Shown: positions 1-7,467 of the stretch, piece after piece
Layout of the letters: each line of letters opens with the position of its first letter
Numbering within the stretch: the first letter of the stretch is position 1
Assembly: GCA_009692395.1 (NCBI GenBank)
Contig: SHZG01000007.1
Coordinates: 1-26,343, forward strand
DNA: 26,343 bases
Direction of reading: 5' to 3'
Origin: Methylococcales bacterium
Lineage (GTDB): Bacteria; Pseudomonadota; Gammaproteobacteria; Methylococcales; Methylomonadaceae
Notes under the pieces: generated by a model
Database searches by the model: none
The model's input: the letters and a program-made list of their open reading frames with translations, nothing else
Told to the model about the DNA's origin: nothing
Translations under genes and position numbers: made by a program

Positions 1-189
1 GAGGCTGATAAGCATGAGATTGGTAAGCGCAATACGCAGAAAATAGAACGTAAAAACCTGAACTTTCGGACATGGATCAAACGACTCAATCGCAAGACCA
101 TTTGCTTCTCAAAACTAGAGTTGATGCACGACACCGTCATCGGTTTGCTGATCAACAAGGTCGAATTCGGGCGCGATATTTATTCATAA
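1..189 (+). CDS. IS1-family transposase, C-terminal fragment (InsB'-type)
   Basis: Frame 1 is open from the first base and encodes the last 62 residues of a transposase. The stretch GKRNTQKIERKNLNFRTWIK followed by RKTICFSK matches the C-terminal part of IS1 InsB, which carries the end of the DDE-type catalytic domain. In IS1 elements the active transposase is normally made by ribosomal frameshifting between insA and insB; that site lies outside the window. The fragment has no internal stop and ends normally just before the terminal inverted repeat, so this end of the element looks intact. The 5' portion is cut only by the window edge. Confidence 0.85.
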   Translation, partial: EADKHEIGKRNTQKIERKNLNFRTWIKRLNRKTICFSKLELMHDTVIGLLINKVEFGRDIYS

Positions 190-210
190 TTACAGATTTA
201 ACCCACTACC
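1..210 (+). mobile_element. IS1-family insertion sequence, right end (partial)
   Basis: The window opens inside an IS1-family element. The transposase reading frame ends at 187-189. A 19-bp terminal repeat follows at 192-210 (ACAGATTTAACCCACTACC), and it is the exact reverse complement of 26199-26217 at the other end of the window. The element therefore ends at about 210. Chromosomal DNA begins at 211, 57 bp before the start of the MOSC gene. The left part of this copy lies outside the window. Confidence 0.85.
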
Positions 211-267
211 AAAGTTTGATTATATTAGTCAAGAATTTAGTGAGCATATATTAAAAACGCAAATAAA

Positions 268-1092
268 ATGAATAATTACACCTTAAGCGACATTATTATT
301 TACCCTGTAAAATCATTGGCTGGGATTCATTTAAATCAGTGGCAAGTCACGAAAACAGGTTTTCAATGCGACAGACAATGGATGCTGATTGATAGCCAAG
401 GGCAATTTTTGAGTCAACGCCGCTTACCAAAAATGGTGTTAATTAAAACAGCTTTAACCGCTAAGCAACTGATTTTATCCGCACCTAAGCAACAAGATTT
501 AATACTCGACCTTAACCCAATAGACGGCAAAGTGATTGCAAGCACCATCTGGCACGATCAATGTCGTGCGCGTCATGTATCGCTAGACGCTGATAGCTGG
601 TTCAGTGCTTTTTTAGAAACCGCCTGCCGATTAGTGTATCTACCTGATGACGTTATGCGCCCTGTGAATGCTAATTATGCGACTGTGTCTGACCAAGTCG
701 CTTTTGCGGATGGCTTTCCTTTTTTGCTAATCTCAGAAAATTCATTGGTGTCATTAAATCAAGCCATGCAAGCTGTGTTAACCATGAATCGCTTTCGACC
801 TAATTTAGTGATTGCCAATTGCCCCAGTTACGCCGAAGATAGTTGGCGAGAAATCCGCATTGGTGACATTGATTTTAGACTACCAAAGCCTTGCTCGCGC
901 TGTGCTGTGCCTGCGATTAACCCTGATACCGCAGAAACGGGCACAGAACCACTCACCACCCTTAATCGTCTTAGAAAATGGCAAAACAAAATCTATTTTG
1001 GGCAAAATGCTATTCATAATCAAAGCGGCACATTAACCGTTGGCGATAGCGTACAGATTAAGCTAACAGGCGAAAATCAACCACCGCTTTAA
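268..1092 (+). CDS. MOSC domain-containing protein (YcbX/mARC-like)
   Basis: The 274-residue protein has an N-terminal MOSC beta-barrel, opening with the typical YPVKSLAG motif near residue 12. A C-terminal MOSC domain follows, with the signature MNRFRPNLVI near residues 173-182 and KPCSRC with Cys209 and Cys212. In this family a conserved Cys in that position binds the molybdenum cofactor. Relatives such as YcbX reduce N-hydroxylated bases with electrons from a partner reductase; no such partner is adjacent here. There is no clear Shine-Dalgarno sequence before the ATG. The IS1-family end lies only 57 bp upstream, so the native promoter may have been displaced. The family assignment is firm; the substrate is unknown. 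Confidence 0.85.
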   Translation: MNNYTLSDIIIYPVKSLAGIHLNQWQVTKTGFQCDRQWMLIDSQGQFLSQRRLPKMVLIKTALTAKQLILSAPKQQDLILDLNPIDGKVIASTIWHDQCRARHVSLDADSWFSAFLETACRLVYLPDDVMRPVNANYATVSDQVAFADGFPFLLISENSLVSLNQAMQAVLTMNRFRPNLVIANCPSYAEDSWREIRIGDIDFRLPKPCSRCAVPAINPDTAETGTEPLTTLNRLRKWQNKIYFGQNAIHNQSGTLTVGDSVQIKLTGENQPPL

Positions 1093-1126
1093 GTCATTTA
1101 CGCAATAATGTTATTATCCGCGTACC

Positions 1127-1149
1127 GCTTGGAAAATTATTTTCCAAGC
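1127..1149 (+). terminator. Hairpin after the MOSC gene (terminator candidate)
   Basis: GCTTGGAAAA (1127-1136) and TTTTCCAAGC (1140-1149) form a perfect 10-bp stem with a TTA loop. It sits 35 bp after the MOSC stop and 31 bp before rfbB. The following bases (CCTCTCTC) contain no real T-run, so termination is plausible but not certain. Confidence 0.45.
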
Positions 1150-1180
1150 CCTCTCTCAATTAACTATTTATAAAAACTTC

Positions 1181-2230
1181 ATGAAAATTTTAATCACTGG
1201 CGGCGCGGGTTTTATAGGCTCTGCTCTGGTTCGTTATGTAATTAACGAAACTCAACATAGCGTTGTTAATGTCGATAAACTGACTTATGCGGGTAATCTT
1301 GAATCGCTTACTTCCATAGATGCCAATCCGCACTACGCCTTTGAACACGCTGATATTTGCGACGCGCCAACAATGGCAGCGATATTAAAAACGCATCAAC
1401 CTGACGTGATCATGCACTTAGCGGCAGAATCTCATGTAGATCGCTCTATTGATGGCCCTGCGGCGTTTATTGCCACTAATATTATCGGCACTTACACGCT
1501 AGTTGAAGCCGCGCGTGGTTATTGGCAAGCCCTGCCTGAGGCTAAAAAAGCCGCGTTTCGCTTTCACCATATTTCTACCGATGAAGTCTATGGTGATTTG
1601 GAAGGTGTGGATGATTTATTTACTGAAGAAACGCCTTACGCACCAAGCTCACCGTATTCTGCCTCTAAAGCCAGCTCAGATCACATAGTTCGCGCATGGC
1701 ATCGCACTTATGGCTTACCTGTATTAGTCACGAATTGTTCTAATAATTACGGGCATTTTCATTTCCCAGAAAAATTAATTCCATTAGTTATTTTGAATGC
1801 ATTGGAAGGAAAACCGTTACCTGTGTATGGCGACGGCTTACAAATTAGAGATTGGTTATTTGTTGATGACCACGCCAGAGCCTTATTCACTGTGGTAGAA
1901 ACAGGGGGCATTGGCGAAACGTATAACATCGGTGGGCATAACGAAAAAACCAATATCACCGTAGTTAAAACCATCTGTGCATTATTGGAAGAACTAAAAC
2001 CCAACAAACCCGATGGCGTGAGTCATTACGCGGATTTAATTACTTACGTTACCGACCGTCCCGGCCATGACTTACGTTATGCGATTGATGCCAGTAAAAT
2101 TGAAAAAGAACTGGGCTGGACACCCGCAGAAACCTTTGAAACAGGTATGAGAAAAACCGTGCAGTGGTATATCAATAATCTGGAATGGTGTGAACATATT
2201 TTAGGTCGTCAGTTACACGTCAAGAGCTAA
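1181..2230 (+). CDS. rfbB: dTDP-glucose 4,6-dehydratase (RmlB/RfbB)
   Basis: This 349-residue protein is an extended short-chain dehydrogenase. The NAD-binding motif GGAGFIGS is at residues 7-14, STDEVYG at 132-138, and the catalytic YSASK at 159-163. It converts dTDP-glucose to dTDP-4-keto-6-deoxyglucose in the cytoplasm. That is the second step towards dTDP-L-rhamnose and related surface-sugar donors. Length and motifs match the family closely (about 350 residues). The usual partners rfbA, rfbC and rfbD are not in the window, so the gene is solitary here. Candidate hairpins lie on both sides (1127-1149 and 2249-2276), consistent with a single-gene transcript. UDP-sugar dehydratases are related alternatives, but the DEVYGDL segment favours RmlB. 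Confidence 0.92.
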   Translation: MKILITGGAGFIGSALVRYVINETQHSVVNVDKLTYAGNLESLTSIDANPHYAFEHADICDAPTMAAILKTHQPDVIMHLAAESHVDRSIDGPAAFIATNIIGTYTLVEAARGYWQALPEAKKAAFRFHHISTDEVYGDLEGVDDLFTEETPYAPSSPYSASKASSDHIVRAWHRTYGLPVLVTNCSNNYGHFHFPEKLIPLVILNALEGKPLPVYGDGLQIRDWLFVDDHARALFTVVETGGIGETYNIGGHNEKTNITVVKTICALLEELKPNKPDGVSHYADLITYVTDRPGHDLRYAIDASKIEKELGWTPAETFETGMRKTVQWYINNLEWCEHILGRQLHVKS

Positions 2231-2248
2231 CATTCATTGGTTATTCGT

Positions 2249-2276
2249 TTGGAATCAAACGCGTTGTTGATTCCAA
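2249..2276 (+). terminator. Inverted repeat after rfbB (terminator candidate)
   Basis: TTGGAATCAA (2249-2258) and TTGATTCCAA (2267-2276) are perfect 10-bp arms around an 8-base loop. They lie 18 bp after rfbB and 43 bp before nadK. No T-run follows. The structure could be a terminator for rfbB or an operator-like palindrome upstream of nadK-recN. Confidence 0.4.
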
Positions 2277-2319
2277 TCGAGGCTATAAACTAAACGCTTT
2301 CGTCAGTTATTACTCCACT

Positions 2320-3210
2320 ATGCAGACTCCTTTTCAAACTATTGGTATTATTGGTAAACCCAGTGACTCCAGCATTGCTGAAACCTTAGCGATGCTGTGT
2401 GGCTATTTAAAACAACAGCATCACAGGGTATTTATTGATAGTAATAGTGCGCAATTCATTCAAGATTCACACGTTACTGTCTGCTCGGTTAATGCCTTAG
2501 CACGGCATTGTGACTTAGTGATTTCGGTGGGTGGTGATGGTACGTTTCTCGCAACTGCTAGAGCGATTGCTGAATATGATATTCCATTAATTGGTATAAA
2601 TTTAGGGCGGTTAGGCTTCTTAACCGATATATCGCCTAATGAACTGCCCGATAAACTGCACCGTATTTTGCAGGGGCATTACATCGAAGAAAAACGCGAT
2701 TTATTACGCACTAAAATTATTCGTGACCAGCAAGTGATACACGAAGAAACCGCGCTGAATGAAGTCGCAGTGCATCGCTGGGTTACACCCAGTATGATTG
2801 AAATTTCTACTAAAATTGATGGCGTATTTTTAAACTCGCAACGCTCTGATGGTTTAATTGTCTCTACACCAACAGGTTCAACGGCATACTCGCTATCAGC
2901 AGGTGGCCCGATTTTGCATCCAACATTGAATGCGTTAATTTTAGTGCCGATTAATCCACACGTTTTATCTAATCGCCCCATCGTGATTCATGACACGGCA
3001 GAAATTGAAATTAGCTTTTGCCAAACTAAACAAATTAACGCGCTAGTCACCTGCGATCATATTCAAATTCCCGAAGTCTTGATTAGCGATAAAATTTTAA
3101 TTAAAAAAGATGCAAAACCGATTAGAATCCTGCACCCAGAAGGGCATGACTTCTTTCATATTCTCAGACATAAATTAAATTGGAGTAGCGGTTACCATAC
3201 TGCCTCATAA
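2320..3210 (+). CDS. nadK: NAD kinase
   Basis: The 296-residue protein matches bacterial NAD kinase (PpnK), which phosphorylates NAD to NADP using ATP or polyphosphate in the cytoplasm. The hallmark GGDGT is at residues 71-75. It is followed by NLGRLGFLTD, the glycine-rich STPTGSTAYSLSAGGPI segment that binds NAD, and INPHVLSNRP. Length is typical. The gene ends in TAA at 3208-3210 and recN starts at the very next base. This nadK-recN arrangement is common in gammaproteobacteria and implies co-transcription and probably translational coupling. No obvious Shine-Dalgarno precedes the ATG at 2320, but the N-terminus aligns well with the family at this start. Confidence 0.95.
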   Translation: MQTPFQTIGIIGKPSDSSIAETLAMLCGYLKQQHHRVFIDSNSAQFIQDSHVTVCSVNALARHCDLVISVGGDGTFLATARAIAEYDIPLIGINLGRLGFLTDISPNELPDKLHRILQGHYIEEKRDLLRTKIIRDQQVIHEETALNEVAVHRWVTPSMIEISTKIDGVFLNSQRSDGLIVSTPTGSTAYSLSAGGPILHPTLNALILVPINPHVLSNRPIVIHDTAEIEISFCQTKQINALVTCDHIQIPEVLISDKILIKKDAKPIRILHPEGHDFFHILRHKLNWSSGYHTAS

Positions 3211-4878
3211 ATGTTGCTGAATCTAACCATAATCGACCTCGCGGTCGTTAAATCATTAAACCTTGAACTCGCCCAAGGGTTGTCCGTTGTAACGGGTGAA
3301 ACGGGCGCGGGCAAGTCAATTTTATTAACCGCTTTAGGATTAGCCTTAGGCGACAGAGCGGACTCTGGCTATATACGCCCTGATTGTTCCCGCGCTGAAG
3401 TAAATTTAGAATTTGGTTTAAGCGACGCGCCACACGCATTGCAGTGGTTAAAAGAGCATGACCTAGATGATGAAAAACAGTGTTTGATTCGCCGCGTGGT
3501 TAGTTTGGATGGTCGCTCTAAAGCCTATATTAATAATCGCCCTGTCACCTTACAAACCCTGCAAGCTCTCAGTGAACAATTAGTAGAAATTCACGGGCAA
3601 CACGCACACTTAACGCTACTGCACAGTGATGAACAACGCCGCCTTTTAGATGTGTTTGCCAAAACCCAGCCCTTGTTAGATAAAGTGATCCAGTGTTACA
3701 AACACTGGCAACACACGCATAAAGAGCTAAACGCACTTATCAAAACGAACAGCGAAAAACACCAGCGCGAAGAATTACTGCGCTATCAACTGGAAGAATT
3801 ACAACAACTGGATTTTAGTTATTATGACTACGCTGGTCTGTCAGAAGAACACACGAAACTAGCCAATCTGGAACATATTTTAAGCACAGGCTCTATGCAG
3901 CTTGATGTCCTGTACGAAAACGATCAATCACTGCATTCCAGCTTCAATCAAAGCATCAAAGACTTAACTCATGTTGCCCGTTTCGCGCTTGAATTAACTG
4001 ACATCGTCACTCTGTTATCCGAAGCACAAATTCAAACCGAAGAAGCCGCATTGCAATTACGCCAGTTTCTCAAAGTTCAAGACGTTGACCCACAACGCGT
4101 CGCCGACTTAGAAGCTCAAATCGCCATTATTCAAAACCTAAGCCGCAAACACCATGTTAGCCCTGAACAATTACCCGAATTAGTCAAGCAACTGGACACT
4201 GAATTAGACAGCTTAACCCACAGTAGCGAACGCATTGAAGAGCTGAAACAACAAACGGCACAACTGCTCACGCAATACCATGAACTGGCTGGACAACTAT
4301 CAAACAAACGCCAACAGCAAGCGAAGAAATTACAAAAACACATTTCAGCGATGATAAAAGAACTAGGAATGCCACACGGTGAATTTATCGTTGAAGTCAC
4401 CCAGTCCACCACCGAAACCCCCAAACTTAACGGCAATGATACCGTTAATTTTTTAGTCAGTGCCAACGTCGGTTTACCGCCAAAACCACTGACTAAAGTC
4501 GCCTCAGGCGGTGAGTTATCGCGCATTAGTTTAGCGATACAAGTCACCACCGCCAGCGACAAATCCACCCCGACCATGATCTTTGACGAAGTCGATTCAG
4601 GCATCGGCGGCAGCATTGCCGAAATTGTTGGGCAAAAACTGCGTAGCTTAAGTCATAACCGACAAGTGCTATGCGTCACTCACCTACCTCAAGTCGCTGC
4701 ACAAGCGCACCATCATTTATATGTTGAGAAAAATAATCAAACCGACATCACCGCGTCCACTGTTAGGTTATTAACTGACGCAGAACGCATACCCGAAGTG
4801 GCTAGAATGTTAGGCGGGGTCACTATGACCGCTAATACCCTAGCCCACGCACAAGAAATGCTCACGCACGACTTGTAG
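3211..4878 (+). CDS. recN: DNA repair protein RecN
   Basis: RecN is an SMC-like ATPase that acts at DNA double-strand breaks during recombinational repair. This 555-residue protein has the family layout. The Walker A motif GETGAGKS is at residues 29-36. A long central coiled coil covers roughly residues 150-370, rich in Gln, Glu and Leu. A C-terminal ATPase half carries the ABC signature ASGGELSRIS, Walker B MIFDEVDSGIGG, and the switch region VTHLPQVAAQA. The start abuts the nadK stop with no spacer, so translation is probably coupled. Any SOS control would have to act upstream of nadK; I did not see a convincing LexA box immediately before recN. Confidence 0.95.
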   Translation: MLLNLTIIDLAVVKSLNLELAQGLSVVTGETGAGKSILLTALGLALGDRADSGYIRPDCSRAEVNLEFGLSDAPHALQWLKEHDLDDEKQCLIRRVVSLDGRSKAYINNRPVTLQTLQALSEQLVEIHGQHAHLTLLHSDEQRRLLDVFAKTQPLLDKVIQCYKHWQHTHKELNALIKTNSEKHQREELLRYQLEELQQLDFSYYDYAGLSEEHTKLANLEHILSTGSMQLDVLYENDQSLHSSFNQSIKDLTHVARFALELTDIVTLLSEAQIQTEEAALQLRQFLKVQDVDPQRVADLEAQIAIIQNLSRKHHVSPEQLPELVKQLDTELDSLTHSSERIEELKQQTAQLLTQYHELAGQLSNKRQQQAKKLQKHISAMIKELGMPHGEFIVEVTQSTTETPKLNGNDTVNFLVSANVGLPPKPLTKVASGGELSRISLAIQVTTASDKSTPTMIFDEVDSGIGGSIAEIVGQKLRSLSHNRQVLCVTHLPQVAAQAHHHLYVEKNNQTDITASTVRLLTDAERIPEVARMLGGVTMTANTLAHAQEMLTHDL

Positions 4879-4911
4879 CACTATGACAATAACAACCTAA
4901 GGACAACACTC

Positions 4912-5925
4912 ATGAATCGATTTCCAGCTGAATGGGAAAAACAATCTGCCGTATTAATTGCATGGCCTCATGCAACGGAGGATTTTAGCAATCGTCTTGA
5001 ATCTGTGGAACAAACGTATAGCATCATCGCTGATACGATTACCCAATACCAACGTTTGATGATAGTCTGCCGTGATGAACGACATCAAAAACACATTGAA
5101 ACCTTAGTGAGTCAACCAGAAGATATTGATTTTATTCATGCCCCTGTCGATGATATATGGGTGCGTGATACCGCTTTTTTAAGCATGGAAAAAAACGGAG
5201 TCATTACCCATCTGAATTTTAAATTTAACGGCTGGGGCGAAAAATACAGCCATGCCAATGACAACGCTCTGAATCATAAACTAGCAAACGCCAAACCCTT
5301 TAAAGGCAAAAGCCACCACGACATCGACTTTGTTTTAGAAGGCGGTAGCATAGAAAGTGACGGTGCAGGTACTATCATGACAACGCGCCAATGCTTATTA
5401 AATCCCAATAGAAATAAGGGGTTAAGCCAACAAGACATTGAAACTGTTTTAGCAGAACAGTTAAGCGCGAAACGCGTGTTATGGATAGATCAGCCGAATC
5501 TATCAGGCGATGATACCGATGCCCATATCGACACCTTAGCGCGGTTCTGTTCAGCTGATACCATCGCCTACACCAGTTGTGACGACAAAGACGACTCGCA
5601 TTATGACAGCCTGAAAACAATGGAAATGCAGTTACAAGGGTTGCGCACCACTAACGACGAACCCTATAAACTCTTACCGTTACCCATGCCCAAAGCGATT
5701 TTTGATGAAGAAGGCGAACAATTGCCTGCTAATTATTCAAACTTCTTGATTATTAATCATGCGGTGTTGATGCCCGTCTATGGTGACAATAATGACGCAG
5801 TCGCCTTAGAACGCATTGGCAAAGTATTCCCTACACACCACATTATCGCCATTCCTTGTCGCCCATTAATCCATCAATACGGTAGTCTACATTGTATGAC
5901 TATGCAGTTCCCTGAGGGGTATTAA
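4912..5925 (+). CDS. aguA: Agmatine deiminase family protein
   Basis: The 337-residue protein belongs to the agmatine deiminase/peptidyl-arginine deiminase family. Agmatine deiminase hydrolyses agmatine to N-carbamoylputrescine and ammonia on the way to putrescine. Visible family landmarks are WVRDTAF (Asp of the substrate pocket), FKFNGWGEKY, EGGSIESDG at about residues 143-151, the active-site His205 in DAHID, and the nucleophile Cys328 in SLHCMTMQFP near the C-terminus. A clear ribosome binding site (AAGGA) precedes the ATG. It follows recN by 33 bp and may be read through from nadK-recN. The next-step enzyme, N-carbamoylputrescine amidase (aguB), is not nearby. A related guanidine-group deiminase with another substrate remains possible. 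Confidence 0.85.
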   Translation: MNRFPAEWEKQSAVLIAWPHATEDFSNRLESVEQTYSIIADTITQYQRLMIVCRDERHQKHIETLVSQPEDIDFIHAPVDDIWVRDTAFLSMEKNGVITHLNFKFNGWGEKYSHANDNALNHKLANAKPFKGKSHHDIDFVLEGGSIESDGAGTIMTTRQCLLNPNRNKGLSQQDIETVLAEQLSAKRVLWIDQPNLSGDDTDAHIDTLARFCSADTIAYTSCDDKDDSHYDSLKTMEMQLQGLRTTNDEPYKLLPLPMPKAIFDEEGEQLPANYSNFLIINHAVLMPVYGDNNDAVALERIGKVFPTHHIIAIPCRPLIHQYGSLHCMTMQFPEGY

Positions 5926-5933
5926 ACGATTGA

Positions 5934-5969
5934 AAACGCCTGTTTGAGTCACAACGAAAACAGGCGTTT
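5934..5969 (+). terminator. Strong hairpin after the agmatine deiminase gene
   Basis: AAACGCCTGTTT (5934-5945) and AAACAGGCGTTT (5958-5969) make a perfect 12-bp stem with a 12-base loop, beginning 9 bp after the stop codon. It separates the deiminase gene from pqqD. The arm ends in TTT but no longer T-run follows. I read it as a terminator or attenuating hairpin. Confidence 0.6.
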
Positions 5970-6002
5970 CTGATAAACATTCACTATTCAGAGGCAACAG
6001 CA

Positions 6003-6275
6003 GTGACCCTAAACCCAGATTTACTGATACAATTTTCCCGCACACACCGCTTACAATGGGAAGAAGCGCAACAAAAAAACGTCATTCTTTATCCAGAAGG
6101 CATGGTAGAGCTTAACGCAAGTTCCGCTGAAATTCTTAAACTCTGTGATGGCACGCGCACTCTCGCGCAAATAGTCAGCGATTTAGAAGAAAAATTTGCT
6201 ACTCAGGGTTTATTTAACGACATTAACACATTTTTAGAGGTCGCCTTACAAAATGGCTGGATACACCAAAACTAA
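6003..6275 (+). CDS. pqqD: PQQ biosynthesis chaperone PqqD
   Basis: This 90-residue protein matches PqqD, the small winged-helix RiPP-recognition protein that binds the PqqA precursor peptide and presents it to the radical SAM enzyme PqqE. Typical features are the N-terminal HRLQWEEAQQ, the VILYPEGMVELN strand region, and the helical ILKLCDGTRTLAQIV and EVALQNGWI segments. The start is GTG at 6003, supported by AGAGG about 9 bases upstream and by alignment with the family N-terminus. It overlaps pqqE by 23 bp, so the two are probably translationally coupled. pqqA, pqqB and pqqC are not next to it, although in most clusters they precede pqqD. Confidence 0.92.
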   Translation: MTLNPDLLIQFSRTHRLQWEEAQQKNVILYPEGMVELNASSAEILKLCDGTRTLAQIVSDLEEKFATQGLFNDINTFLEVALQNGWIHQN

Positions 6276-7380
6276 TATCACCCCACCGCGCTGGTTATTG
6301 GCAGAATTAACATACTCTTGCCCGTTGCAATGCCCGTATTGCTCTAATCCGATTGATTACGCCAAACACAGCAGTGAAATTAGCACCGATGATTGGAAGC
6401 GCGTATTAACGCAAGCTCGGAAAATGGGCGCGGTGCAACTGGGCTTTTCTGGCGGCGAACCTTTAACGCGCAAAGATTTATCTGAACTGGTCAAACACGC
6501 CAGAGACTTGGGCTACTATTCCAATCTAATCACCTCAGGCTATGGTTTAACTGAAGAAAAAATCATTGAATTAAAAGAGGCGGGGTTAGATCACATTCAA
6601 GTCAGTATTCAAGCCAGTAGTCAAGAATTGAACGACCATATCGCAGGCACAGCATCGTTTGAACATAAAAAACAAGTCGCCCATTTAGTCAAAAAACACG
6701 GCTATCCGATGGTGTTGTGCGTGGTGATTCACCGCGAAAATATTCACCAAATGGCAGATATTTTGGCTATGGCAGAAGACTTAGGCGCGGATTATCTTGA
6801 ACTTGCTAACACACAGTATTACGGCTGGGCGCACACTAACCGTGATTTATTGTTACCGACTAAAGAACACTTTGAAGAAGCGGAAAAAATTGCTCAAGCC
6901 TTCAAGGAAACCGTGGCAGGTAAAATGAAAATTTATTACGTCGTGCCTGATTTTCATGAAGATCGCCCCAAAGCCTGCATGAATGGTTGGGGTACAACGT
7001 TTTTAACCATCGCACCTGATGGCGTTGCTCTGCCTTGTCATTCAGCGCGTGACTTGCCTAATTTAGATTGCCCTAACGTCAACGATTACAGCATCTCAGA
7101 GATATGGAATGATTCCAAAGCGTTCAACTTCTTCCGTGGTGATGACTGGATGCAAGAACCCTGTCGTTCCTGTGATGAAAAAGAAAAAGACTTTGGCGGG
7201 TGTCGTTGTCAGGCGTATTTATTATCGGGTGATATGTATGCGACTGATCCCGTGTGTAGTAAATCACCGAATCATCACGTTATTGATGAGGCAATTGCAT
7301 CAGCTAGAAGCGCGGCGTTGGCTGAGAATGAAAAGCCGCTGATTTTTCGAAATAGTAAGAATTCAAAGTTATTGTCTTAA
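6253..7380 (+). CDS. pqqE: PqqE, radical SAM/SPASM enzyme of PQQ synthesis
   Basis: PqqE uses a radical SAM reaction to form the C-C crosslink between Glu and Tyr in the PqqA peptide, the first chemical step to pyrroloquinoline quinone. This 375-residue protein has the SAM-cluster motif CPLQCPYC (Cys23, 27, 30), the GGEP motif at 67-70, and a C-terminal SPASM domain. Cys242, 262, 317 and 319 fit one auxiliary cluster. Cys304, 307 and 335 with Asp313 fit the other; as I recall the family, that cluster has an unusual Asp ligand. LELANTQYYGWA and FGGCRCQAYLL are PqqE-specific, which argues against a different RiPP maturase. The gene overlaps pqqD by 23 bp and faces the decayed hydrolase gene across a hairpin-rich spacer. 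Confidence 0.95.
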   Translation: MAGYTKTNITPPRWLLAELTYSCPLQCPYCSNPIDYAKHSSEISTDDWKRVLTQARKMGAVQLGFSGGEPLTRKDLSELVKHARDLGYYSNLITSGYGLTEEKIIELKEAGLDHIQVSIQASSQELNDHIAGTASFEHKKQVAHLVKKHGYPMVLCVVIHRENIHQMADILAMAEDLGADYLELANTQYYGWAHTNRDLLLPTKEHFEEAEKIAQAFKETVAGKMKIYYVVPDFHEDRPKACMNGWGTTFLTIAPDGVALPCHSARDLPNLDCPNVNDYSISEIWNDSKAFNFFRGDDWMQEPCRSCDEKEKDFGGCRCQAYLLSGDMYATDPVCSKSPNHHVIDEAIASARSAALAENEKPLIFRNSKNSKLLS

Positions 7381-7382
7381 AG

Positions 7383-7450
7383 TGAGTTGCCGCTTTTTGG
7401 CAACCCAACATTCTCTGGTATTTGTTGAGTTGCGAAAGAATCGCAACTCA
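7383..7450. repeat. Two hairpin repeats between convergent genes (GTTGGGTTGC-type family)
   Basis: GTTGCC (7386-7391) pairs with GGCAAC (7399-7404) around GCTTTTT. A second element, TGAGTTGCGA (7426-7435) and TCGCAACTCA (7441-7450), is a perfect 10-bp stem with a 5-base loop. The first shares its core (GTTGCCG, then CTTTTTGGCAACCCAAC) with the copy at 25747-25780. They lie between pqqE (plus) and the hydrolase pseudogene (minus) and could act as a two-way terminator. I read them as members of a dispersed small palindromic repeat family. Confidence 0.65.
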
Positions 7451-7467
7451 CCCTACAGTTTAATACC

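Noticed and set aside
72..254. A separate small coding region at the left edge
   Set aside because: It overlaps the transposase frame 1 and has low-complexity content. It is a shadow of the IS transposase and its terminal repeat.
4131..4616. A long minus-strand frame opposite recN
   Set aside because: It is antisense to the conserved RecN ATPase region and is rich in Ser and Cys in a way typical of reverse-frame translation. It has no recognisable domain.
6253..7380. A new RiPP system built from a PqqD-like recognition protein and a SPASM radical SAM enzyme
   Set aside because: The PqqE-specific Cys pattern and sequence blocks are all present, and no precursor-like short gene lies nearby. 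This is ordinary PQQ synthesis.
7383..7450. A CRISPR-like array from the repeated hairpins
   Set aside because: The copies are not direct repeats with regular spacers, and no cas gene is near. They are palindromic dispersed repeats.
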